In this document: positions 10,432 through 20,311 of the stretch, in pieces
Layout of the letters: every line of letters begins with the position of its first letter
How positions within the stretch are numbered: position 1 is the stretch's first letter
Source: Vibrio plantisponsor
GTDB taxonomy: Bacteria; Pseudomonadota; Gammaproteobacteria; Enterobacterales; Vibrionaceae
Assembly (NCBI RefSeq): GCF_013041605.1
Contig: NZ_JABEQC010000003.1
Location: 107,898-171,897, forward strand
Direction of reading: 5' to 3'
Length of the DNA: 64,000 nt
The notes under the pieces: generated by a model
Told to the model about the DNA's origin: nothing
Seen by the model: only the letters and a program-made list of their open reading frames with translations
Databases searched by the model: none
Made by a program: the position numbers and the translations under genes

Positions 10432-11508
10432 ATGAAAAAAAGATTTTGGCTTCTATTACTCTGCGTAAGTTCCATTACAGCTCAGGCACAATATCGAGCA
10501 GAAAAGGTAATGGGCGGATTATTGGTTCCGTGGAGCGTCAGTTTCTTAAATGAAAGCCAAGCCTTTGTTACCGAACGCAATGGGAAAATTTTGCTCGTTG
10601 ATTTGAACAAAGGGACAAAGACGGAATTACTTCAAATTGAAGATGTTGCAGCACAAGGACAGGGCGGTCTGCTTGACATCGCCCTCTCTCCCTATGATCC
10701 CCAAACGTTTTACTTCACTTACAGTAAACAAACGAATACTGGCGCAGATACCACGTTAGCCATAGCAAAATTCAATGTCGATAAAGTGACCCAGTGGAAT
10801 GATTTGTTAGTCACCACGTCAAACTCTGACACTTCCCGCCACTTTGGCAGCCGGATCAGTTTTATTGATAAGCATCTGTTTTTCACCGTGGGTGATAGAG
10901 GTAAAAGACCTAATGGTCAGGATCTTTCTACCCACGCAGGAAGTATTCTTCGTCTCAATTTAGATGGTACGGTTCCTCAAGATAACCCGTTTGTCGGAGT
11001 CAAAAATGCACGCCCAGAGATCTGGAGTTATGGACACCGAAATCCTCAAGGCTTGTTCTTTGATCCACAGACTCAACACTTATGGGAAATTGAACACGGC
11101 CCTCGCGGTGGTGATGAAATAAACCTCATCAAGAAAGGGGCTAACTACGGCTGGGCAAAAACCTCTTATGGTAAGGAGTATTGGGGGCCATTAGATGTGG
11201 GCGAAAGCAAAGAAGCGGAAGGTATTGAATCACCCGCCAAGGTTTATATTCCGTCCATCGCTCCAAGTGGTTTATTACTCTACCGAGGCGATCACTACCC
11301 TAAACTCAACGGCAAACTCTTAACCGGAGCCTTAAAGCTCACTCACATCAATGTGATTACCATGGATGAGAACCAATCAGCGATTAAAGAAGAGAGATTG
11401 CTGGAAGATCTGCAAGAGCGAATCAGAGATATCAAACTCTCCCCTGACGGCTGGATCTATTTCACTACCGACAGCGGCAATATATACCGCTTAATGCCTG
11501 ACAGTTAA
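10432..11508 (+). CDS. PQQ-dependent aldose sugar dehydrogenase, periplasmic
   Basis: 358 residues from the ATG at 10432 (a TTG is directly upstream in frame). A signal peptide is clear, with basic residues, a leucine core and AQA-Q near residue 20. The rest is a six-bladed soluble glucose/sorbosone dehydrogenase fold of the E. coli YliI type: LVPWSVSFL at the first strand, GQGGLLDIALSPYD, SYGHRNPQGLFFDP and EHGPRGGDEINLI, which hold the PQQ and calcium site residues. It oxidises aldose sugars in the periplasm when PQQ is available; no pqq genes are in this window. It is divergent from the hemerythrin cyclase. Confidence 0.88.
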   Translation: MKKRFWLLLLCVSSITAQAQYRAEKVMGGLLVPWSVSFLNESQAFVTERNGKILLVDLNKGTKTELLQIEDVAAQGQGGLLDIALSPYDPQTFYFTYSKQTNTGADTTLAIAKFNVDKVTQWNDLLVTTSNSDTSRHFGSRISFIDKHLFFTVGDRGKRPNGQDLSTHAGSILRLNLDGTVPQDNPFVGVKNARPEIWSYGHRNPQGLFFDPQTQHLWEIEHGPRGGDEINLIKKGANYGWAKTSYGKEYWGPLDVGESKEAEGIESPAKVYIPSIAPSGLLLYRGDHYPKLNGKLLTGALKLTHINVITMDENQSAIKEERLLEDLQERIRDIKLSPDGWIYFTTDSGNIYRLMPDS

Positions 11509-11543
11509 CCTGACACTTAAATTGAATGATAAATTTTAGACAT

Positions 11544-11567
11544 AAAAAAACCTCGAATTAATCGAGG
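11544..11567 (-). terminator. Terminator of the tRNA cluster (outer copy)
   Basis: Stem CCTCGA/TCGAGG with a run of seven T in the leftward direction (complement of 11544-11550). It is a diverged duplicate of the terminator at 11687-11712. Confidence 0.75.
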
Positions 11568-11578
11568 TTCTTTTATTC

Positions 11579-11670
11579 TGGAGCGACACACGAGGTTCCC
11601 GTTCTTTTGAACTAATAAGCGTGACCTCAACCTTGGCAAGGTTTGCGTTCTACCAAATGAGATTGTCGAC
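11579..11670 (-). pseudogene. Broken tRNA-Gly copy
   Basis: The 92-bp segment matches the adjacent tRNA-Gly(GCC) along its length but is not a working tRNA. About 16 extra bases containing GTTCTTTTGAAC, a small hairpin, interrupt the T arm. The D arm and acceptor 5' strand carry several substitutions, for example GTCGAC in place of the GTGTCGC end. The anticodon region TTGGCAA is kept. It is the last member of the cluster. Confidence 0.8.
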
Positions 11671-11686
11671 TCTGAATTTTAGACAT

Positions 11687-11712
11687 AAAAAAACCTCGAA
11701 ATAAACGAGGTT
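11687..11712 (-). terminator. Terminator after the intact distal tRNA-Gly
   Basis: Stem AACCTCG/CGAGGTT with T-rich sequence on its leftward side. It lies 10 bp beyond the 3' CCA of the tRNA-Gly at 11722-11797. Confidence 0.8.
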
Positions 11713-11721
11713 TTTTTATTC

Positions 11722-11797
11722 TGGAGCGACACACGAGGTTCGAACTCGTGACCTCAACCTTGGCAAGGTTGCGCTCTACCAACTGAGCTAGTGTCGC
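11722..11797 (-). tRNA. tRNA-Gly(GCC)
   Basis: 76 nt including encoded CCA. On the minus strand the acceptor GCGACAC pairs with GTGTCGC. The D arm contains AGCTCAGTTGGTAGAGC, the anticodon loop TTGCCAA gives GCC, and the T loop is TTCGAAC. It is identical to the copy at 11955-12030. Confidence 0.97.
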
Positions 11798-11805
11798 AAT
11801 TTTTA

Positions 11806-11892
11806 TGGTGCCCCGGGCCGGACTTGAACCGGCACGACTCGAAAGTCGAGGGATTTTAAATCCCTTGTGTCTACCAATTTCACCACCAGGGC
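11806..11892 (-). tRNA. tRNA-Leu(TAA)
   Basis: 87 nt with encoded CCA and the long variable arm of tRNA-Leu (CGACTTTCGAGTCG). The anticodon loop TTTAAAA gives TAA. The acceptor GCCCTGG pairs with CCGGGGC, with one G-T pair. It is equivalent to E. coli leuZ, which lies in the same cluster after pgsA. Confidence 0.96.
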
Positions 11893-11954
11893 ACACAATT
11901 CTTTTTGATGACTTTTGTCATCTTGATACCGCGTTATGCCATATCAATTTAATT

Positions 11955-12030
11955 TGGAGCGACACACGAGGTTCGAACTCGTGACCTCAACCTTGGCAAG
12001 GTTGCGCTCTACCAACTGAGCTAGTGTCGC
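11955..12030 (-). tRNA. tRNA-Gly(GCC)
   Basis: 76 nt with encoded CCA and anticodon GCC in loop TTGCCAA. It has the same sequence as the copy at 11722-11797. It lies 2 bp from the tRNA-Cys, so the two are surely cut from one precursor. Confidence 0.97.
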
Positions 12031-12032
12031 AA

Positions 12033-12106
12033 TGGAGGCGCGTACCGGAATCGAACCGATGTACACGGATTTGCAATCCGGTGCATAACCACTCTGCTAA
12101 CGCGCC
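12033..12106 (-). tRNA. tRNA-Cys(GCA)
   Basis: 74 nt with encoded CCA. The anticodon loop TTGCAAA gives GCA; the acceptor GGCGCGT pairs with ACGCGCC. It is the first tRNA of the cluster downstream of pgsA, which in E. coli runs glyW-cysT-leuZ. Confidence 0.97.
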
Positions 12107-12354
12107 TTAGACTTCAAGAAACCCGCTTTAATCTAGCGTTCCTCTTGAGTACGGGATGCATTCTACGGATTCGATGGAATGAGTCAACACAATTTTTTTG
12201 ATTTTAAATCGTTTGTCTATTTTGCGTTCAAAAAGCACCAAATTGGTCAATTTGTTAGCAAAAAAGCTTATGTTTTCCACGAGATAACTGAAATAGACAA
12301 CCACGAAACTAGCGCTTGCATCCCCTGATACAACGAAAGGTAAAACGCCGAGAA

Positions 12355-12380
12355 TAAAAAAACGGGCTTACGCCCGTTTC
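12355..12380 (-). terminator. pgsA terminator
   Basis: Stem AAACGGGC/GCCCGTTT at 12360-12379, followed leftward by a T-rich tract. It separates pgsA from the tRNA cluster, whose promoter must lie in 12107-12354. Confidence 0.8.
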
Positions 12381-12387
12381 TATCTGT

Positions 12388-12945
12388 CTAGTGGTTTTCT
12401 TCGTCGAGAAGATCGTCTTTGGCAGCCATCAAATATTGCGCCATCGACCAGTAAGTTAAGAAAGTTGCAATATACAGTGCACCGTAACCTAGCCAAACCA
12501 TCCAGTCATCGTAGCGCCAGATAAGCACCCAAAGGGCAAACATTTGCGTTAAGGTCTTTACTTTACCAATCCAAGAAACGGCGACACTTGCGCGCTTGCC
12601 TATTTCTGCCATCCATTCACGCAACGCGGAAATAATGATTTCACGGGCGATCATGGTCACTGCCGGAATGGTAATCCAGATATTGTGGTAGTACTCAGTA
12701 ATTAAAATTAAAGCTGTTGCTACAAGTACTTTATCGGCCACTGGATCAATAAATGCGCCGAAACGCGAAGTTTGACCTAGTTTACGTGCCAACATCCCAT
12801 CAAGCCAGTCAGTAAAACCAGCTACCCAGAACACCATTGCAGCAGCAAAAGGAGCCCATTGATACGGAAGATAGAACACGACAACAAATACTGGGATCAG
12901 AAAAAGTCGTAGTAAAGACAGAATGTTGGGAATATTAAAACGCAT
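12388..12945 (-). CDS. pgsA: CDP-diacylglycerol-glycerol-3-phosphate 3-phosphatidyltransferase
   Basis: 185 residues. It is an inner-membrane enzyme making phosphatidylglycerol phosphate from CDP-diacylglycerol and glycerol-3-phosphate, the committed step to phosphatidylglycerol and cardiolipin. The CDP-alcohol phosphotransferase signature DG-x2-AR-x8-G-x3-D-x3-D is complete in [10 protein letters not shown]...[10 protein letters not shown] near residues 46-72. About four to six hydrophobic helices are visible. It lies 46 bp after uvrC, and the uvrC-pgsA-tRNA order matches other gammaproteobacteria. Confidence 0.97.
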   Translation of the reverse strand: MRFNIPNILSLLRLFLIPVFVVVFYLPYQWAPFAAAMVFWVAGFTDWLDGMLARKLGQTSRFGAFIDPVADKVLVATALILITEYYHNIWITIPAVTMIAREIIISALREWMAEIGKRASVAVSWIGKVKTLTQMFALWVLIWRYDDWMVWLGYGALYIATFLTYWSMAQYLMAAKDDLLDEENH

Positions 12946-12991
12946 ATTATAAGGCTCTTGTCGACTGCCGCTTAATGGTGCTGTATTTTCG

Positions 12992-14824
12992 TTATTGTTT
13001 CAATGCCTGATAAATATTTTCTGCCAAAGAATTACTGATTCCCGGCACTTTGGCAATTTCTTCGACAGTCGCTCGTTTCAACTCCTGAAGCCCGCCCATA
13101 TATTTGAGCAAAGCTTGGCGACGTTTTGGACCTACCCCTTCAATACCTTCTAACGCACTGGTGCGGCGAGTTTTGCCTCGTTTCGCTCGATGCCCAGCAA
13201 TTGCGTGGTTATGGCTTTCGTCGCGAATATGTTGAATTAAATGCAGCGCAGGCGCATCACTCGGCATATTGAATTCATCGCCATCAACGGTAATCAGCGT
13301 TTCAAGCCCCGGTTTACGGGTAACACCTTTGGCAATACCAATCAGCCTTGGGCGTTTGGGCCAATCTTCCCAACACTTAGCAATTACTTCATGGGCACGG
13401 TTAAGCTGACCTTTACCGCCATCAATAAAGATAATGTCGGGAATTTTTTCAACGTCTAGCTGTTTTGAATATCGACGCTCTAACACCTGCCCCATCGCGG
13501 CATAGTCATCACCACCGGTAATACCCGTGATGTTGTAACGACGATATTCCTGTTTCAGAGGGCCTTCATGGTTAAACACAACACAAGACGCAATGGTACT
13601 TTCACCCATGGTATGGGAAATATCAAAACACTCCATACGGCTGATGTTATCCATATCGAGTTCTTCTTGCAGTGCTTTAAAGCGCTGGTTGATCGTCATC
13701 TTGTGGTTAATCTTGGTCGTAATCGCCGTTAACGCATTGGTATTCGACAATTTCAAATAACGAGCTCGTGTGCCAGTAGGATTCACATGGAAAGTGATCT
13801 TTCTGCCTGCGACTTGCTGTAATGCCTCGCGCAAAGGAACGGAATCTTCTAGCAGACCTTCATTGAGGATGATTCGAGTAGGTATCGTCCGCGCTTCATT
13901 GTGATTCAAATAGTACTGACTGAGAAAACTCTCAAACACTTCCTCTTGAGAAGTATTGTTTGGAATTTTAGGAAAATGACTGCGGCTGCCGAGAATTTTG
14001 CCCTGACGAATCATTAAAATATGAATACAAGCGATGCCATTCTCCTGCGCAAAACCCAGCACATCCATATCATCCATGCTGTCTTCAGAAACAAACTGTT
14101 GTTCTTGAACACGACGGATAGCCTGAATCTGATCGCGATATTTTGCCGCCTGCTCAAACCGTAACTGTTGGCTGGCGTTTTCCATCTTCTCAATGAGAAT
14201 TTCGAGAACCTGCTTATCCTTCCCTTGCAGGAAGTAACGGACATAATCCACCAGCTCTGCATACTCTTGATCGGAAATAATGCTTTTTACGCACGGGCCA
14301 GCACAACGGCCAATCTGATACATCAAGCATGGACGTGTTCGGTTGCTATAGACCGTATCTTCACACTGGCGTACTGGAAAAATTTTCTGAATCAGGTGCA
14401 ATGTTTCGCGCACTGCTCCCGCATCAGGATAAGGACCGAAGTATTCACCTTTGCGCTTTTTAGCACCACGATGCAGTGACAAACGCGGGTGTTTGTGTCC
14501 GCTAATAAAAATATAAGGGTATGACTTATCATCACGCAGTAATACGTTGTATTTCGGCAAATACTGCTTGATGTAGTTATGTTCGAGGATCAACGCTTCC
14601 GTTTCGGTATGAGTAACCGTCACGTCAATCTTGGCAATGTTACTCACCAGAGCACGCGTTTTTTCACTGTCGATTTTTTTACGGAAATAACTGGAAAGGC
14701 GTTTTTTAAGGTCTTTTGCTTTACCGACATAAATAACATCAGCATCGGCGTTATACATACGATAAACGCCGGGCTGATCCGTTACTGTCTTTAGAAAAGA
14801 GACCGAGTCGAACACTTCTGACAC
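12992..14824 (-). CDS. uvrC: Excinuclease ABC subunit C
   Basis: 610 residues, full length. UvrC makes both incisions around a DNA lesion after UvrA/UvrB recognition. It has the N-terminal GIY-YIG nuclease ([24 protein letters not shown] near 19-42), the UVR motif that contacts UvrB (about 205-240), the RNase H-like second nuclease ([22 protein letters not shown]) and C-terminal helix-hairpin-helix repeats ([28 protein letters not shown]). It starts at GTG and overlaps the varA stop by one base (TAGTG), so they are translationally coupled. Confidence 0.98.
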   Translation of the reverse strand: MSEVFDSVSFLKTVTDQPGVYRMYNADADVIYVGKAKDLKKRLSSYFRKKIDSEKTRALVSNIAKIDVTVTHTETEALILEHNYIKQYLPKYNVLLRDDKSYPYIFISGHKHPRLSLHRGAKKRKGEYFGPYPDAGAVRETLHLIQKIFPVRQCEDTVYSNRTRPCLMYQIGRCAGPCVKSIISDQEYAELVDYVRYFLQGKDKQVLEILIEKMENASQQLRFEQAAKYRDQIQAIRRVQEQQFVSEDSMDDMDVLGFAQENGIACIHILMIRQGKILGSRSHFPKIPNNTSQEEVFESFLSQYYLNHNEARTIPTRIILNEGLLEDSVPLREALQQVAGRKITFHVNPTGTRARYLKLSNTNALTAITTKINHKMTINQRFKALQEELDMDNISRMECFDISHTMGESTIASCVVFNHEGPLKQEYRRYNITGITGGDDYAAMGQVLERRYSKQLDVEKIPDIIFIDGGKGQLNRAHEVIAKCWEDWPKRPRLIGIAKGVTRKPGLETLITVDGDEFNMPSDAPALHLIQHIRDESHNHAIAGHRAKRGKTRRTSALEGIEGVGPKRRQALLKYMGGLQELKRATVEEIAKVPGISNSLAENIYQALKQ

Positions 14825-15468
14825 TAGAGTTTCTCTGTGTCTAGCATTCCATGTCGAATAGCTAAGTGAGTCAACTCTACATCACCACCAATATCCAGCT
14901 TGGCAAACAAGCGATAGCGGTAGCTGTTGACCGTTTTAGGACTCAGATTCAACTGCTCAGAAATATCGGTAACTTTTTGTCCTTTGGTGATCATCATCAT
15001 GATCTGAAGTTCACGTTCAGACAAATCGGCAAATGGGTTTTCAGAAGCAGGTGAAAATTGACTTAAAGCCATTTGCTGCGCTATTTCTGGAGAGATATAA
15101 CGTTGGCCACTGTTCACAACACGAATAGCGTTAACCATTTCGTCTGGAGCGGCACCTTTTGTTAAATAGCCCGCTGCCCCAGCCTGCATGACTTTTGTTG
15201 GGAACGGGTTTTCAGTATGTACTGTTAATACGATGATTTTTACGTCTGGATTCACGCGTAAAATTTTCTTGGTAGCCTCTAACCCACCAATGCCCGGCAT
15301 GTTCATATCCATCAACACAACATCAGCATGGTTGTTACGACACCATTTTACCGCTTCTTCACCGCTATCAGCTTCCCCTGCTATGTTCATTCCACGGACG
15401 TCTTCAATAATACGTCGTATCCCTGTGCGAACCAGCTCGTGATCATCTACAAGGAAAACACTAATCAC
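14824..15468 (-). CDS. varA: Response regulator VarA (GacA/UvrY family)
   Basis: 214 residues from a GTG at 15468 with GGAG upstream. An in-frame ATG 36 bp earlier is less likely, because family members begin at [10 protein letters not shown]. The receiver domain has the acidic pair at D8-D9, phospho-acceptor D54 in VLMDMNMPG and K104-region TKG. The C-terminal LuxR/FixJ helix-turn-helix ([36 protein letters not shown]) spans about 148-205. With sensor VarS it drives transcription of small RNAs that titrate CsrA, affecting virulence and quorum sensing. The varA-uvrC pairing is conserved. Confidence 0.95.
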   Translation of the reverse strand: MISVFLVDDHELVRTGIRRIIEDVRGMNIAGEADSGEEAVKWCRNNHADVVLMDMNMPGIGGLEATKKILRVNPDVKIIVLTVHTENPFPTKVMQAGAAGYLTKGAAPDEMVNAIRVVNSGQRYISPEIAQQMALSQFSPASENPFADLSERELQIMMMITKGQKVTDISEQLNLSPKTVNSYRYRLFAKLDIGGDVELTHLAIRHGMLDTEKL

Positions 15469-15863
15469 TCTTGTATCTCCACACTTATCTATTTGGCTCT
15501 GCACCCACCGAGGTAGTGGATAACAGCTTGGCTGCCTAGTCTAACTTAAAATTGGATTTTTTCTCACACTGAATATGTGCTCAAACCCAAACTTTAGCAA
15601 GCACTTATTTATAGGCATTGCCACAAATTGAGAATTTATAAAAATATCAACTCTTTGAGCAACCTGACAAACATATCAGGGTATTCTTACATTAAAAGTG
15701 ACTTTTATAGGAAGTTTGAGCGAGCTCTTGTTCTGTTCAAGAGATCGTTACCTTATCGCATACGTTTTAAGCAAGACGTATCGATTCTGCTATTTAGTTA
15801 ACTTTTTGCTATTATGCCCACCAAGATAAACCGCAGGCTCACTCTCTCGCTCGGAACAACCAT
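15469..15863. other. Divergent promoter region of varA and polB
   Basis: About 395 bp without a gene. CCTGACAAACATATCAGG at 15663-15680 is an 18-bp interrupted palindrome, but it departs from the CTGT-N8-ACAG LexA rule. No convincing LexA box was seen close to polB. Confidence 0.5.
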
Positions 15864-18227
15864 TTGACTATTCAGCAAGGCTTTCTGCTTACAAGGCAAT
15901 CACGAGACATACAAGGTAAAACTCACATCGAGCTTTGGCTTGCTACGGACTCGGGGCCGACTCAATTAATCATCAAAGATGAAAAGCCGGTGTTTTTTCT
16001 TGAGCAAACATCTGTAGAGCAGGCAAAGCAACTTCTTGCAGCAAACAAACTCTCCGCAAACATTCGTAACCTTGAAATGCTGTCGTTTGAACAACAACCA
16101 CTGGCGGCCTGCTATTGCGACACCATTCAACAAGCCAATGCCTTAAAGACACTGTTTGAACAAGCAGACATCCTGATTCTTGAGTCAGATATCAAACTGG
16201 CTGATCGTTTTCTGATGGAACGATTCATCCAAGGCGGTATTACCTTTACCGGTGATTTCACACGCTACCCGAACTATCAGAGAGTCCTTAACGCCAAGTG
16301 TAAAGCGGGAGATTACACGCCAAAGCTGAAAGTGGTTTCTTTGGATTTAGAGTGTTCGGAGAAAGGCATTCTCTATTCAATTGGTCTAGATAGCCCAATG
16401 GATAGCCGAGTTATTATGATCGGCGAACCGCAAGATGCAGAGACCAATATTCAGTGGGTATCAAGCGAATACGAGTTGCTGCAAGCATTGTGTGCTTGGT
16501 TTGAACAATATGATCCAGACGTTATTGTCGGCTGGAGTGTTATCGATTTTGACTTTCGACTGCTGCACAAGCGAGCGGAGTGGCACAACATGAAGCTGAT
16601 GCTCGGCAGAGGCAATCAGCCGAGCTTTTTCCGCAGCGCGAGCCAAACTCAACAAGGGTTTATTACCATACCTGGACGTGTGGTTTTGGATGGTATAGAT
16701 ACGCTGAAAACCGCCACGTATCAGTTTCGTTCTTGGTCGCTAGAATCGGTTTCTCAGGAACTGCTTGGCGAAGGCAAAGACATTCACAATGTTCACGATC
16801 GTATGGATGAAATTAACCGTATGTATCGGCACGACAAGCCTTCACTAGCAAAATACAACTTACAAGACTGCGTGCTGGTGAATAAGATTTTCCAGCACAC
16901 TCACCTACTCGATTTCGCTATTGAGCGCTCAAAACTGACTGGCGTTGAATTGGATCGCATCGGTGGTTCTGTTGCCGCATTTACCAACTTATATCTTCCA
17001 CAGCTACATCGTGCTGGCTACGCCGCACCAAACTTACATTCAGAAAACTGGTTAGCAAGTCCGGGCGGCTATGTTATGGATTCCCTGCCAGGGTTATATG
17101 ACTCTGTGCTGGTGCTGGATTTTAAAAGTCTATATCCATCGATTATTCGCTCATTCCTAATTGACCCATTAGGTTTAATCGAAGGTCTAAAATTGGAAAT
17201 AGGTAATGGCGATGACCAAGCTGTACCGGGTTTTCGTGGTGGTCAGTTCCACCGCAGCAAACATTTTCTACCACAGATGATTGAAAACCTGTGGGCTGCC
17301 AGAGATATTGCCAAGAAGAACAACGACAAAGCCTTCTCTCAAGCAATTAAAATCATCATGAACTCTTTCTATGGGGTATTGGGTTCTTCAGGTTGCCGCT
17401 TCTTCGATACTCGCCTTGCTTCCAGCATTACCATGCGCGGTCATGAAATCATGAAACAGACCAAAGTTCTGGTTGAGGAGCAAGGTTACCAAGTGATTTA
17501 TGGCGATACGGACTCAACCTTTGTCTCACTTGGGCATGAGCACAGCCAAGCTGATGCGGACGAAATCGGTAAAAAGCTGGTCGCGCATATTAACCAGTGG
17601 TGGACATCGCATTTAAAACAGAATTATGCGCTTACCTCTAAATTAGAAATCGAATACGAGACTCACTATCGCAAATTTTTGATGCCGACGATCCGAGGCT
17701 CAGAAACCGGCTCTAAAAAACGCTATGCAGGCCTGATTGGTGAGGGTCACCAAGAGCAAATGGTATTCAAAGGACTTGAAAGTGCCAGAACCGATTGGAC
17801 ACCACTCGCACAGCGCTTTCAACACACCTTATACTCAATGATTTTCCACGGCGAAAGCCCTGATAGCTATGTTCGTCAAGTCGTTGAAGATACCCTTGCA
17901 GGTAAATTTGATGATGAACTGGTCTATCAGAAGCGTCTGCGCAGAAAGCTGCATGAGTATCAGAAAAACGTTCCGCCTCAAGTACGTGCAGCCCGCATGG
18001 CTGATGAGATCAACACTCAGTTAGGCAGACCGTTACAGTATCAAAACCGTGGAAGAATAGAATATCTGATGACTCTCAACGGCCCAGAGCCAAAAGAGTA
18101 CCTAAAAAGCCGTATCGATTATCAGCACTACATTGATAAGCAGCTAAAGCCTGTCGCGGATGCGATATTACCCTTTGTAGGCTTGCAATTTGAATCCATT
18201 AGCCTGCCGCAGTTAGGTCTCTTCTAA
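15864..18227 (+). CDS. polB: DNA polymerase II
   Basis: 787 residues. It is a family B polymerase used in repair and replication restart, SOS-induced in E. coli. Exonuclease motif I is SLDLECS near 156-162. The polymerase motifs follow in order: DFKSLYPSIIRSFLIDP (motif A), KIIMNSFYGVLG (motif B) and YGDTDSTFV (motif C) with both catalytic aspartates. The start appears to be TTG, reading MTIQQGFLLTRQ and aligning with the E. coli N-terminus MAQAGFILTRH; no ATG is in frame nearby. Its stop overlaps by 4 bp with the convergent EIIC-EAL gene. Confidence 0.96.
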   Translation: MTIQQGFLLTRQSRDIQGKTHIELWLATDSGPTQLIIKDEKPVFFLEQTSVEQAKQLLAANKLSANIRNLEMLSFEQQPLAACYCDTIQQANALKTLFEQADILILESDIKLADRFLMERFIQGGITFTGDFTRYPNYQRVLNAKCKAGDYTPKLKVVSLDLECSEKGILYSIGLDSPMDSRVIMIGEPQDAETNIQWVSSEYELLQALCAWFEQYDPDVIVGWSVIDFDFRLLHKRAEWHNMKLMLGRGNQPSFFRSASQTQQGFITIPGRVVLDGIDTLKTATYQFRSWSLESVSQELLGEGKDIHNVHDRMDEINRMYRHDKPSLAKYNLQDCVLVNKIFQHTHLLDFAIERSKLTGVELDRIGGSVAAFTNLYLPQLHRAGYAAPNLHSENWLASPGGYVMDSLPGLYDSVLVLDFKSLYPSIIRSFLIDPLGLIEGLKLEIGNGDDQAVPGFRGGQFHRSKHFLPQMIENLWAARDIAKKNNDKAFSQAIKIIMNSFYGVLGSSGCRFFDTRLASSITMRGHEIMKQTKVLVEEQGYQVIYGDTDSTFVSLGHEHSQADADEIGKKLVAHINQWWTSHLKQNYALTSKLEIEYETHYRKFLMPTIRGSETGSKKRYAGLIGEGHQEQMVFKGLESARTDWTPLAQRFQHTLYSMIFHGESPDSYVRQVVEDTLAGKFDDELVYQKRLRRKLHEYQKNVPPQVRAARMADEINTQLGRPLQYQNRGRIEYLMTLNGPEPKEYLKSRIDYQHYIDKQLKPVADAILPFVGLQFESISLPQLGLF

Positions 18228-20311
18228 CTGACTCGCTGCGCTTTTGTTATGGCAGGAGAAGCTTGTACGTAGTTGATAAAATCCTCTGGCTTCAAAGAAC
18301 GACTAAACAACCAGCCTTGAATGGATAAGTTCGGGTGATCGGCAATGGCATCTAACTGCTGCTGGGTTTCTACCCCTTCAACCACAACCGCTAAATCTAG
18401 CTCTGTAGCGACAGATTGCAAACTGGCAAAGACCTTTCTCCCTCTTTGCGTATCCAAAGCCAGCACAAACGAGCGGTCAATTTTGATCGCATCAATATCA
18501 AAGCGATTGAGATAACTAAGCGACGAGTAACCCGTACCAAAATCATCAATGTAGATTTTCACTTTCATAGCGTGCAGACGTTCTAATGCACGTTGCAGCG
18601 CTTGTTCTTCCACCAGCAATGTCTCTTCGGTAATTTCAACGTGGATCTGATCACTGACCTCACCAATCGCAGAGATAATTTTCTCCAGATACTCATCATC
18701 AACCAATGTGTGGGGAGTGATATTAACGCTCACAGGCACATAAATTCCCAATTGGTTCCAATACACTATGTCTTTTGACACTCGTTTGAATACCCACAAA
18801 TCCATATCTTTCATCAGTCCAGCGCTTTCTAACCAAGGCAGAAAACTGCTTGGAGGTAACAGATTTCCTTGGTCATCCATCGCTCTTACCAGCGCCTCAC
18901 AACCGACTACCGCACCGCTATGTTTTGCAACCTGGGGTTGATACTCCAAACAAAACTCTTTTTGGCTCATGTTCTGGATTTGTTTTTCCACACGCGCTTG
19001 ATGGTGCTCTTTTTGTTGTGCAAGAACGATGGGATCATCCGTTAACGTTTTGGCTTCTTCCTGACGGCGCATATAGGTGGTGTCGAGTGAGGCAATACGA
19101 ATCTCTCGTTCACCCAACACCTTATTGGTCGCTTTTACCGCAGGCAGATAAATCAAAATTCCCACCGCAAGATTAAGAGCCTGTAAAGCCACAGAGTGCC
19201 AATCACCGTGAGTGGCGATCAGTGCATTGACCAAAACTGGAGCGTTAAAAGGCACAGAGACGGAAGGAATTGGCACCCAACCAAGATTAACCGCGGTTAA
19301 ACCAATGATGACATTCGCCAGAGGCGCTAATAAAAATGGTAAAAACAGACGAGGGTTAAAGATGATGGGTAAACCAAATAGCAGAATCTCATTCACGTTG
19401 ATTAAACCAATGGGGATGCTCGCTATCGCGATAAGACGCAGTGTTTTTTGTCTGGAAAACAACAGTAGCGCAATCACCAAAGACAAGGTCGAGCCACTTC
19501 CGCCAATAAATACAAATGTGCCCATAAACGACAGGTTCATGACATAAGGCGCAGTGCCTCCTGCCGCTACCGTGGAATACGTTAAGTCGCTGGCTTGTTG
19601 TAACAACTCAACCATGGGCAGTAAGGCGTAATAGCCATGAATACCCAAAAACCACAAGGTTGAATTTAACACTGCAAACACGGAGCCAAAGATATAAGGA
19701 TTATTGGCATAATCGAAGGTGAGCAGATGATCGAAAGAAAAAAGCGACAGTCCTTTGAGAATGACAAAGTTCACCAGTATCACCGCCGCCAAGGTAATGA
19801 TCGCAGGCAGCACAAGGTTTAGCGATTCCTTCACCATGGCACCGGCACTTTCTGATGAAGTAACATGCAATGCTTTGAGAGAAAACAGGTAAGCAATCAA
19901 AGGGATAGCATATAGCGGCGTCACGATTGCCATAACGATATAGAGCATTTCAAGCGTGCTATTGGTTTTGATCAGCGAAGCGCTAATCACCAGATAAAGG
20001 ATGCTCAGCAAAGCCATCGGTGGTCTGGGAATTCGCCACTGCATTGCAAGCAAGTAAGATATCGTTGCCGTCATCAGATAGGGAAATACATCACCGACCG
20101 CACTGTTCATGTCATAGAAAGCTTGTACCCATGACGGGCGACTTCCGATGTAGAACTCAGCGATACAAGCGACAAAAAGAGCGAGCGAAGAGAGCATCAA
20201 ACAGGGAATTAACCAAATCATACCCTGTCGAATGGCATGCATAGAGGAATGCCCATACTTCAGTACACGACCGAACAAATAACTTGGCTTTTCTTTGAGA
20301 CTAACTGGCAT
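18224..20311 (-). CDS. PTS EIIC-EAL fusion, c-di-GMP phosphodiesterase
   Basis: 695 residues from the ATG at 20311, which has TGGAG seven bases upstream; an in-frame start 39 bp earlier lacks one. Residues about 20-405 are a membrane PTS EIIC permease domain of the cellobiose/lactose type (LGIHGYYALLPM, LINVNEILLFGLPIIFNP), without EIIA or EIIB. Residues about 440-690 are an EAL domain with intact catalytic elements: EALVR, VSVNITP, EITEE, DDFGTGYSS, IKIDRS, VEGVET and QGWLFS. It should hydrolyse c-di-GMP, with the permease part perhaps sensing sugar. V. cholerae VC1211, I recall, has this architecture next to polB. Confidence 0.9.
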   Translation of the reverse strand: MPVSLKEKPSYLFGRVLKYGHSSMHAIRQGMIWLIPCLMLSSLALFVACIAEFYIGSRPSWVQAFYDMNSAVGDVFPYLMTATISYLLAMQWRIPRPPMALLSILYLVISASLIKTNSTLEMLYIVMAIVTPLYAIPLIAYLFSLKALHVTSSESAGAMVKESLNLVLPAIITLAAVILVNFVILKGLSLFSFDHLLTFDYANNPYIFGSVFAVLNSTLWFLGIHGYYALLPMVELLQQASDLTYSTVAAGGTAPYVMNLSFMGTFVFIGGSGSTLSLVIALLLFSRQKTLRLIAIASIPIGLINVNEILLFGLPIIFNPRLFLPFLLAPLANVIIGLTAVNLGWVPIPSVSVPFNAPVLVNALIATHGDWHSVALQALNLAVGILIYLPAVKATNKVLGEREIRIASLDTTYMRRQEEAKTLTDDPIVLAQQKEHHQARVEKQIQNMSQKEFCLEYQPQVAKHSGAVVGCEALVRAMDDQGNLLPPSSFLPWLESAGLMKDMDLWVFKRVSKDIVYWNQLGIYVPVSVNITPHTLVDDEYLEKIISAIGEVSDQIHVEITEETLLVEEQALQRALERLHAMKVKIYIDDFGTGYSSLSYLNRFDIDAIKIDRSFVLALDTQRGRKVFASLQSVATELDLAVVVEGVETQQQLDAIADHPNLSIQGWLFSRSLKPEDFINYVQASPAITKAQRVS

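Larger units (their letters stand above)
11532..11798 (-). repeat. Tandem duplication of a tRNA-Gly plus terminator unit (143-bp period)
   Basis: AATTTTAGACATAAAAAAACCTCGAA starts at 11532 and again at 11675, and TTATTCTGGAGCGACACACGAGGTTC follows in both copies. The spacing between copies is 143 bp throughout, marking a direct duplication of terminator plus tRNA-Gly. The copy nearer 11532 has decayed. Confidence 0.85.

Noticed and set aside
11627-11896. An 89-codon open frame across the tRNA cluster
   Set aside because: It is simply the complement of tRNA-Gly and tRNA-Leu and has no protein features.
15663-15680. CCTGACAAACATATCAGG as a LexA box for polB
   Set aside because: It has CTG-N10-CAG but lacks the CTGT/ACAG ends required in LexA sites, and lies about 185 bp before polB.
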